Source of the DNA: an uncultured Clostridia bacterium
GTDB taxonomy: Bacteria; Bacillota; Clostridia; Oscillospirales; Ruminococcaceae
NCBI GenBank assembly: GCA_947629785.1
Contig: CANRFB010000004.1
Coordinates: 1-64,000 of the forward strand
Length of the DNA: 64,000 bases
Reading direction: 5' to 3'
The notes beneath the pieces were generated by a model that was not told the DNA's origin, did not search any database, and worked only from the letters and a program-made list of their open reading frames with translations. Below, one piece after another: positions 57,376 through 64,000 of this stretch (its first letter is position 1; each line of letters starts with the position of its first letter). The position numbers and the translations under genes are program-made.

Positions 57376-57525
57376 TACAAAGTTGCATATTCACGAGTGG
57401 AATATGTTGTAATTTGTTTCAAAGTAAGGAAGCCACGAGCGGGCTTCCTTTTACTCTTGTATATCCTGCTGAAAAACAGCATATAATAACTATACAAAGT
57501 TACCGCATCACGAGCGGGTGCGGTT
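57376..57525 (+). ncRNA. Three-hairpin structured region with conserved loop CACGAG(C/T)GG
   Basis: CATATT-CACGAGTGG-AATATG (57386-57406); GGAAGC-CACGAGCGG-GCTTCC (57428-57448); CCGCAT-CACGAGCGG-GTGCGG (57503-57523); each preceded by CAAAGT. Confidence 0.6.
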
Positions 57526-58206
57526 TTGCCGTGAGAGGTCAGCACAATTACTCTCACGGATATATACAAACAATACCCTTTGCGGGTCTTGAAAAGACGG
57601 AGCGGTTATTTTTATCTGCTCCGTTTTTTGTCTGTAAGCGGAGCGGATAAGGTCAGATCATGCCCGAAACATTCAACAGGCTTTCAGGAGCGTTTCCGTT
57701 GATCCGTGAGTGACGACAAGCCCGCAGAAGATGAACGGCGGCGCGGCAGATGTTCCGCTCCGCTTTTATAAAATCGGAAAAGTAGTACTACTTTTCTACG
57801 CTTGCTATTTCTTTCCAAAACTCGGAGCGGAACAAAAAACCGTATGCGTGTGTATGTTCGAGTAGGTCAAGCCTGTCATAAAGTTAAAGAGACCTTGCCC
57901 GCCGACAAATTTTCAACCTGTTGAAAAACAGTGCTTTAAACCTGTTGAATGATTCCGCGCTGTATTTCATAGCAAGCGCAGAAAAGGCATATGCTTTTCT
58001 TGAAAACTTTATGCAAAAGACGCATTTGATATTGACAATTTATTAAAGCCGTGGTATATTTATATTAAGTACTTGACGTAATTGTCAAGATCACAATTTG
58101 TTTATTGTTTACCGTATTTTAATTTACTGTCAGCCCGATTACGGGACTTTCTTTTTACTCCTGCGTTCAGGCATACGCGGGAGTAATTTTTTGAGGTGAT
58201 AAGGGA

Positions 58207-58452
58207 ATGGCACGAAAACATAAAGAAGTATGTTATATGCTTGTTACGGCTGATAGGTATCAGCTTCCGCTTGATCTGGCGGATACCTTACGCGAGCTTT
58301 CCCACTCTACCGGTCTCTCATATTCGGGAATACAAAAAGTCTATCACGGTGAAACCGCTATCCGTTTACCAAAGGGAAGTTACGCGGTGGCAAAATGCTA
58401 CATTGTCAAGGTGAATTTTGAGAACGATCCCGCCGACAAATTTCTCACGTAA
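58207..58452 (+). CDS. Small HTH-like hypothetical protein
   Basis: MARKHKEVCYMLVTADRYQLPLDLADTLRELSHSTGLSYSGIQKVYHG...; gaggtgataag RBS; promoter TTGACA-17-TATATT near 58033. Confidence 0.6.
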   Translation: MARKHKEVCYMLVTADRYQLPLDLADTLRELSHSTGLSYSGIQKVYHGETAIRLPKGSYAVAKCYIVKVNFENDPADKFLT

Positions 58453-58801
58453 GAATGCAATGGCGGAAACACGCAGCACGCCCTTACAGAATAAAATTGC
58501 AAAATAATAGGGCAAAATTCGGAAAAATGCGTTTTTGGGGCTAAATAAACCCGATGTGGGAATTTTTTTCGTTTAAATGTACGCCGCGATACAGAACGAT
58601 CAACGTTTGAAAATTCGGAGGCTGGGGGCGGTATTCTGCAACGGGCGTTTTGTTCCCCAAAAATAAACCAACAAAAAACCAACAAAGTTATAAAAACCAA
58701 CTAAAAGTTATTAGAAATTATAAAAAAGTAATCCCGCGCAAACCGCTAAATATCGCGATTTATGCGAAATTATAAAAAGATATAACAAGCCTTTTTGATA
58801 C

Positions 58802-58846
58802 CTCATAACCCGAAGGTCGTTGGTTCAAATCCAGCCTCCGCAACCA
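58802..58846 (+). repeat. att site, distal copy (truncated tRNA 3' fragment)
   Basis: Identical 45 bp; flanking bases differ on both sides. Confidence 0.95.
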
Positions 58847-59128
58847 GATAACAAAACCGCCCGATACCGTTCAAACGGCTGTATCAGGCGGTTTTCTTTA
58901 TGTATAAGCCGCCGTTCCGACTGCAAATTTGCGGTCAGAAATGCGGAAAAAACACACGAAATTCTTAAAAAATCACACGAAAAATCACACGAAAACAGAT
59001 TTTACCGGAAAACGAAATAAGCTGCAGAAAAGGCATATTGCATCTATGAAACACAATATGCCTTTTATATTTTTTATACCTGATAGAAATAAACATAATA
59101 CCTGAAAAATATATTCAGTCTTGAATTT

Positions 59129-61171
59129 TTATGTGATAACGTCGTCAATGAACGCTTCCGCGGCGGTAGCATGGGATTTTGCATAGGCATATGCGGATTT
59201 TCCGTGTTTCTTGATGTTGTACATGGCTTCGTCGGCGGCGGCAACAACGTCCTCGGTGGTTTTTCCGCTTTCGATAAGGAACGCTATGCCTATTGAACAG
59301 TGTATGTTCAGCTTCGCGCCTGTGGATTCGGAAATGAATCCCTCACCCAGAGTGTCAATTATTTCCTGCGCGATTTTTCCCGAATCTCCGTAAAGTGTCA
59401 GGTCGGTGATACAAGCGACAAATTCATCACCGCCGAACCGCCCCGCAAAACCGTGTTCAAAGCAGAATTCTTTCAGCGTATCCGCAACGAATTTCAGCAC
59501 TTCGTCGCCGCAGGCGTGTCCGTACTGGTCGTTGAAGAACTTGAAGTCGTCAAGGTCAATGAACATCATGGCGTCAAGAGTTTTCTTGTGAGCGGCAAGT
59601 TCAAGCTGTCTGCCAAGACCTTTAAGGAACGTTTCACGGTTGAAAAGCTGGGTAAGATTGTCAAAATTCGCTTTCTGGATAAGGTGCATCTCGCTTTTCT
59701 TTTCCTTGTCTATATCCATGATAACGCCTATTATCTTTATGGGGACATCGTTGCGGTTGTAGAACTTCGTGGCTTTTATCATTATCCAGATAAATTCGCC
59801 GTAAGTGTCCTTGACGCGGTATTCACCCTGAAAAGAGCTGTCCTTGCCAAGTATTCTGTTGAAATCCGAGTTGAACCGTTCCTTGTCATCCTTATGCACT
59901 CTTAACTTGTGGATAAAGCTTTCTGACATACTGTCGTCCTTGGGGCGCAGGTCAAACTTCTGATTAAAGTTTTTGGAAACGGTAACATGGGCGTTTTCCA
60001 TGTTGATTTCAAATACTATGTTGTTTGTGATGTCAACAATGGTTTTATAACGCTGTTCAAGTTCAAAGGATTCCTCGAAAACGGCTTCAAGAACGCCGCT
60101 TATCTCGCGGAACTCGTCATGGGTGTTTATGTCAAATTTTGCCGAATAATCGCCTTTCAGCTTTTTGCGGAGAGTATCTATTATATTGTGTACGGGCTTT
60201 GTGAAAAAGTATATGAACACGCCGCAGCCGACGCAGGATATTATCATCATGATTATGGAGAAATTCCGTATGGAACTGCCTATCCTGCCCACTTCCTGAG
60301 AAATTCTGAACCGGTCGGAAACATTCAGCATAGTCCAACCGCAGGATTCTATCGTTGCGCTGTGAACCACTCTTACGCCGCGCTTGACGCCGTATTCATA
60401 GGTGTCGCCAAGTTCCTCGGAAGTTGCGTTTTCCTCGGTTATGAAGTCCCGCAGATAGTCAGCCGCCTCTCCGAATTTATCGCTTTCGGAATACATTTTC
60501 AGGGTTTTGTAGGGGTATTCAAAAAGGTTTCCGTTCTGATCCATTATCGCGGAAGCGGTATACTTGTCAAACTGCACGTTTGAAATAAGCCTTTGCAGAT
60601 AATTGGTATCATACAGCTGATAAACTATTCCCTGCCGCTGATTGTCCTTTGAATAGACAGGCTTTGCCACGAAGAAAACAGGCACGCCGTCATTTCTCTC
60701 ACTGCTCATAAAGAACGTCGAAACTCCGCTTTTCCCCGAAGCTACAGAAAACAGCCCGCTGTAATTTGACATCTGCTTTCCGATGTCCGAATCGTCCGTG
60801 GAGATGATAATATCCCCCGAATTGTTTATTACCATTACTTTCTGTATGGAAATATCCACCGTTATCAGGTCGTTTATATCTTTGAGAATGTTCCTGTACT
60901 CCTCGCTTTCGTTATCGTAGATACCGTTGTTGCTGTCGGAAGTAAATCTGCTGAGTTCGTCCGATGACGCCAGTTCCTTTGCGGCGGAAGTTATTTCCTC
61001 AAAGTAAAAATTTATGCTTCCCGCCCTGTTCAGCGTAAGATTTGAAATATTGTCCTCCACAAGCTGCACCGCGCTTTTTTCCGCTTCCGTGGAAGAATAT
61101 ATATTAATTGCCAGCATAGGAACAATTATCAAGACTAACATTACAAGAACAAGCTTGGTCGTTATTTTCAC
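59129..61171 (-). CDS. Cache-HAMP-PAS-GGDEF diguanylate cyclase
   Basis: Two TMs around a periplasmic sensor region; PAS-like YKTIVDITNNIVFEINMENAHVTVSKNF; RFGGDEFVACITD. Confidence 0.92.
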   Translation of the reverse strand: MKITTKLVLVMLVLIIVPMLAINIYSSTEAEKSAVQLVEDNISNLTLNRAGSINFYFEEITSAAKELASSDELSRFTSDSNNGIYDNESEEYRNILKDINDLITVDISIQKVMVINNSGDIIISTDDSDIGKQMSNYSGLFSVASGKSGVSTFFMSSERNDGVPVFFVAKPVYSKDNQRQGIVYQLYDTNYLQRLISNVQFDKYTASAIMDQNGNLFEYPYKTLKMYSESDKFGEAADYLRDFITEENATSEELGDTYEYGVKRGVRVVHSATIESCGWTMLNVSDRFRISQEVGRIGSSIRNFSIIMMIISCVGCGVFIYFFTKPVHNIIDTLRKKLKGDYSAKFDINTHDEFREISGVLEAVFEESFELEQRYKTIVDITNNIVFEINMENAHVTVSKNFNQKFDLRPKDDSMSESFIHKLRVHKDDKERFNSDFNRILGKDSSFQGEYRVKDTYGEFIWIMIKATKFYNRNDVPIKIIGVIMDIDKEKKSEMHLIQKANFDNLTQLFNRETFLKGLGRQLELAAHKKTLDAMMFIDLDDFKFFNDQYGHACGDEVLKFVADTLKEFCFEHGFAGRFGGDEFVACITDLTLYGDSGKIAQEIIDTLGEGFISESTGAKLNIHCSIGIAFLIESGKTTEDVVAAADEAMYNIKKHGKSAYAYAKSHATAAEAFIDDVIT

Positions 61172-61351
61172 ATTATCACTCCCGAATATACTATATCTGC
61201 ACAACAAAAACAAAATACACTGCCCCTCCGCTTTTCACGTCAAGGGACAGATTTCCCTATATTATATTTTAATATTTTTTTCTCTGTTTGTAAACAGATC
61301 AACAGACATTTTGTAAAATCTGTACAATATTACACATATAATTTGTGCAGA

Positions 61352-63355
61352 TTACTTTTTGTTTTTCCGTGAGAAATTGCGGTCGCTTACCAGAACATAC
61401 ACAAAAGCAAGGGCTACAGCCAGCACGAGTATCGAAACAACGGCTTTCACGGCGGGCGGAACGGTTTTTTCTTCGTTTTCGGGAGCGGGAATATCGGTTT
61501 CGGAAACGGCGGTCTCCGCGGCGGAAACAATTGCGGTCACGGAAGATATTTCCGTAACGGCGCTTTCGTCGGGAACTTCTGTTTCCGATTCGGGCGGAAC
61601 GGTTCCCGCGGAGGAATATGTGGACGCCTCAACGTGTTCGGGTTCGGCGGTGGTCTTTGCGGTGGTTGCTTTAGCTGTGCTTTCATCGGGGATAACGTCG
61701 GTCTGTTCGGCGTCGGGAATATCCGTGTCCTCGTTCAGGATATTTCCGTCACTTATGAAAGCAAGCATATAAACCGACATTGGTTCCATTTCAAAGGAGA
61801 AACTGTTATTTTCAATGCCTGTAATATCGTCTCTGCGGACTATTTCGGGGCTTTCGGCATTGAAACTGTAGACTTCCGCGCCGTAAAATTCCGCGGCGGA
61901 AGTTATCTTTATTTCCGCGGTCTTGGAAGAAAGCTGATTCTTGTTTATCAGAACGGTTTTCAGCGACGTTTCGTCCGAACCGTAAACAGCCGAATATACC
62001 GAACTCATAATATCCCCGCCGTTTCCCGAACGTACAAGGTTATTTCCGAAGCCCGAACCGCTGCCGTCATAGTCGGTGTAGATATTTATTGCCGATTTCA
62101 GATAGGAAATATCGGAAGAATTAGGTTTCATGCAAGCCATATGCACGCCGTATTCCGCGAAAATTCCCAACGCGTCTGCCGCCGCAATTCCGCCGCTTAT
62201 GTTGTCGCCGCCGCCGAAATTGTATTCCGAAAAGGACAGTTTCGTGTCGGGGAAATACATTCCTATAGACGCCTGAAGCGTAGGTATCAGCGGAATATAC
62301 TGATTGTGCATAATGGCGGTGGTGCTGTTTTCGGTGTAGGAACTGTCCCAGAGTATACGGGGCGCCTGCATACGCACATTATTGGAAAGCACTTCATTGC
62401 TGTCGATTATCGGCAGAAGCAGACCGTTTGTGGCTTCCGTCTGATAATGTACGTCCAGCACGTCCAGAAGCCTTGTATTCTGCTCGTCGGAAGCGGCTTT
62501 CATCTTGTCAAGATAGCAGTCGATGAACCAGCTGTATTCGCCGCGGTAACTTTCCCAGTCGGAGGAATTCTTTATATTTATAAAAGCGTCTATTCCGCTG
62601 ACTGACGGACCGTAAACAAGGGCAGTGGGGTCTATCCGTTTTATTGTTCCCGCCAGTTCCGCCGAACGTGAAATCAGTTCATCGGCGGTCATGCGTGCGG
62701 GTACTGCTTCGGGGAACCTTGTGAACCAGTTTTCGGGTTCGCTGTCAAGGAAATATCCGTTTATGCCGCCGTCAACGGCGTAGCCGTACCTGTTCACAAG
62801 ATAGCTGACATATTCGTCCATATAGACCGTACCGTCGGAAATATCGGGGGCGGAAAGATAGCTGTCGCCCTTGTTAAAAGCCGCCGTTTCCCACGGTTTT
62901 CCCGCCTCTGACGGGGAAACCTTTCCCATCATCTGCAAAGTTACATATTTTGACGGAATACCATATCTTAAAGCGCGGGAAACAAGATTTTCCGTATAAA
63001 GCGCAGGAGTCTGACGGCGTTCGGCGGCATAGGAATCCACCAGCGCAAGGCTGTTTTCACTGCCGTTCCCCGAACCCGAATTGGAATAGTTGGTTTCCCA
63101 GTTATAGGAAGATACCCGCATATCCGACTGTTTCAGGGCATTTACAGTAACGCCCGATATGTCCGATTCGGCAGTAAGCCCGTAAATATACGGACTTATC
63201 CTGCCTGTTATATCAATAGTATTAATGGAAACTTCCACATTCCCCGTATCACGGTACGACGAACTCAGCATGGCGGAAGCGCTTTCCGAACACAGTGCCG
63301 CCGTTACGAAAAGCGCGGATACTGCGGCAATTATTCTGTTTTGCTTTTTTATCAT
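61352..63355 (-). CDS. Glycoside hydrolase family 44-like enzyme with signal peptide and C-terminal TM anchor
   Basis: SSYNWETNYSNSGSGNGSENS...GYFLDSEPENWF...LDVLDVHYQTEA...QAPRILWDSSYTENS...LSFSEYNFGGGDNISGGIAAADALGIFAEYGVHMACM; C-terminal TM then RKNKK. Confidence 0.9.
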   Translation of the reverse strand: MIKKQNRIIAAVSALFVTAALCSESASAMLSSSYRDTGNVEVSINTIDITGRISPYIYGLTAESDISGVTVNALKQSDMRVSSYNWETNYSNSGSGNGSENSLALVDSYAAERRQTPALYTENLVSRALRYGIPSKYVTLQMMGKVSPSEAGKPWETAAFNKGDSYLSAPDISDGTVYMDEYVSYLVNRYGYAVDGGINGYFLDSEPENWFTRFPEAVPARMTADELISRSAELAGTIKRIDPTALVYGPSVSGIDAFINIKNSSDWESYRGEYSWFIDCYLDKMKAASDEQNTRLLDVLDVHYQTEATNGLLLPIIDSNEVLSNNVRMQAPRILWDSSYTENSTTAIMHNQYIPLIPTLQASIGMYFPDTKLSFSEYNFGGGDNISGGIAAADALGIFAEYGVHMACMKPNSSDISYLKSAINIYTDYDGSGSGFGNNLVRSGNGGDIMSSVYSAVYGSDETSLKTVLINKNQLSSKTAEIKITSAAEFYGAEVYSFNAESPEIVRRDDITGIENNSFSFEMEPMSVYMLAFISDGNILNEDTDIPDAEQTDVIPDESTAKATTAKTTAEPEHVEASTYSSAGTVPPESETEVPDESAVTEISSVTAIVSAAETAVSETDIPAPENEEKTVPPAVKAVVSILVLAVALAFVYVLVSDRNFSRKNKK

Positions 63356-63439
63356 AATATGAACCTCGCGAAAGAATTCCCTTATAATTATACAGCTAAA
63401 ACGCTTATAAATCAATAGTCTGCGGGCATTTACAGAATT

Positions 63440-64000
63440 TTACGAAAAACGCATACTGTAAACGGACAACATTCCGCCCAGATATAACCGCAAAGGCATA
63501 ACGCCCCTTACCTTTTCAAGAGGTATGGTATAAAGACTGAAACCGTCCTTTCTGGGTGACGGAGCAATATCCGCGCTGCCAATAAGCTTTTCTCCCGCGT
63601 AAATCTCCAGTTTCTTTCCGCCAACGGGCGCGGCGCAGAGAATTTCCGCCGCGGTGTAGTCTTTCATATCCGCGTCTTTATAGACAAGGCTTCCGCCCCA
63701 GTCCCCCGAAACGGCGTAATGGTCGTTCTTGTCATAGCTGAAATCAAGGGTAACGTTGTCCTTGCCGTCATAATTCTTTGCCTTGGTGGTCTGCGACATA
63801 TCACGGGGCGGAATTTCCTCGCCCGTAATGTCAATGGTTTTCTCACAGCGGATATCCTCACTGGAAGCGCCTATCATAAATGTATAGCTTCCGCTTTCGG
63901 TGCAGTATTTTTCGCGGGTGACGTCATAGAACGCCAGTTCGTAAAGTCCTATCTTGAATTCCATTTTCATGGCGCCGTTGCCCTCTATATTCTGCCTGTG
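63440..64000 (-). CDS. C-terminal part of a probable GH3-like beta-glucosidase (Fn3-like domain plus CBM6-like tail), 5' end outside window
   Basis: Frame open to the window edge (HRQNIEGNGAMKMEFKIGLYELAFYDVTREKYCTESGSYTFMIGASSEDIRCEKTIDI...). Confidence 0.6.
   Translation of the reverse strand, partial: HRQNIEGNGAMKMEFKIGLYELAFYDVTREKYCTESGSYTFMIGASSEDIRCEKTIDITGEEIPPRDMSQTTKAKNYDGKDNVTLDFSYDKNDHYAVSGDWGGSLVYKDADMKDYTAAEILCAAPVGGKKLEIYAGEKLIGSADIAPSPRKDGFSLYTIPLEKVRGVMPLRLYLGGMLSVYSMRFS

Noticed and set aside
58970-59000. Short repeats aaaatcacacgaaaaatcacacgaaaac
   Set aside because: Three short imperfect copies just outside the element; no clear function and too short to distinguish from chance.

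Overview
The window is Clostridia-like Firmicutes chromosome (Ruminococcus/Oscillospiraceae-like, judged from gene content and protein style only). Core genes include an amino-acid ABC transporter, ptsI, a second ABC transporter pair, a queuosine operon (queD-queE-folE-queC-queF) behind a probable preQ1-I riboswitch, ylxM-ffh-rpsP-khpA-rimM-trmD, an HPr gene, rnhA, nifS/iscU-like genes, fabV, fba, GH43 and GH27, a CHASE2 cyclase, two GGDEF proteins, a C39-like peptidase, a pilin-like protein, tmcAL, ackA and GH44, plus tRNAs Leu(CAG), Ala(GGC), Leu(TAG) and fMet(CAT). The main accessory feature is a ~10.5 kb integrative element in tRNA-fMet, bounded by a perfect 45-bp att repeat (48309-48353 / 58802-58846). 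It encodes an integrase, an XRE repressor, an excisionase-like protein, a VapE-type primase/helicase, a HIRAN protein, an RHH protein and a PemK/MazF-like protein, and shows no virion genes, so it is a candidate phage-satellite-like element. Most interesting observations: (1) three consecutive hairpins in that element with different stems but a shared 9-nt loop CACGAG(C/T)GG; (2) repeated ACCCGCTCCG...CGGAGCGGGT inverted pairs across the element; (3) an in-frame stop in the apparent N-terminal region of VapE; (4) a c-di-GMP-I (GEMM) riboswitch ahead of a giant FecR/InlB-repeat surface protein, with two GGDEF genes nearby; (5) a modular dispersed repeat family (heptamers plus hairpin) that sits at gene 3' ends and supplies stop codons; (6) a ~0.7 kb noncoding inverted-repeat structure with two 90-nt hairpins; (7) a 1361-aa helical-repeat protein with a C-terminal zinc ribbon. 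All calls come from reading the sequence; no database search was run.
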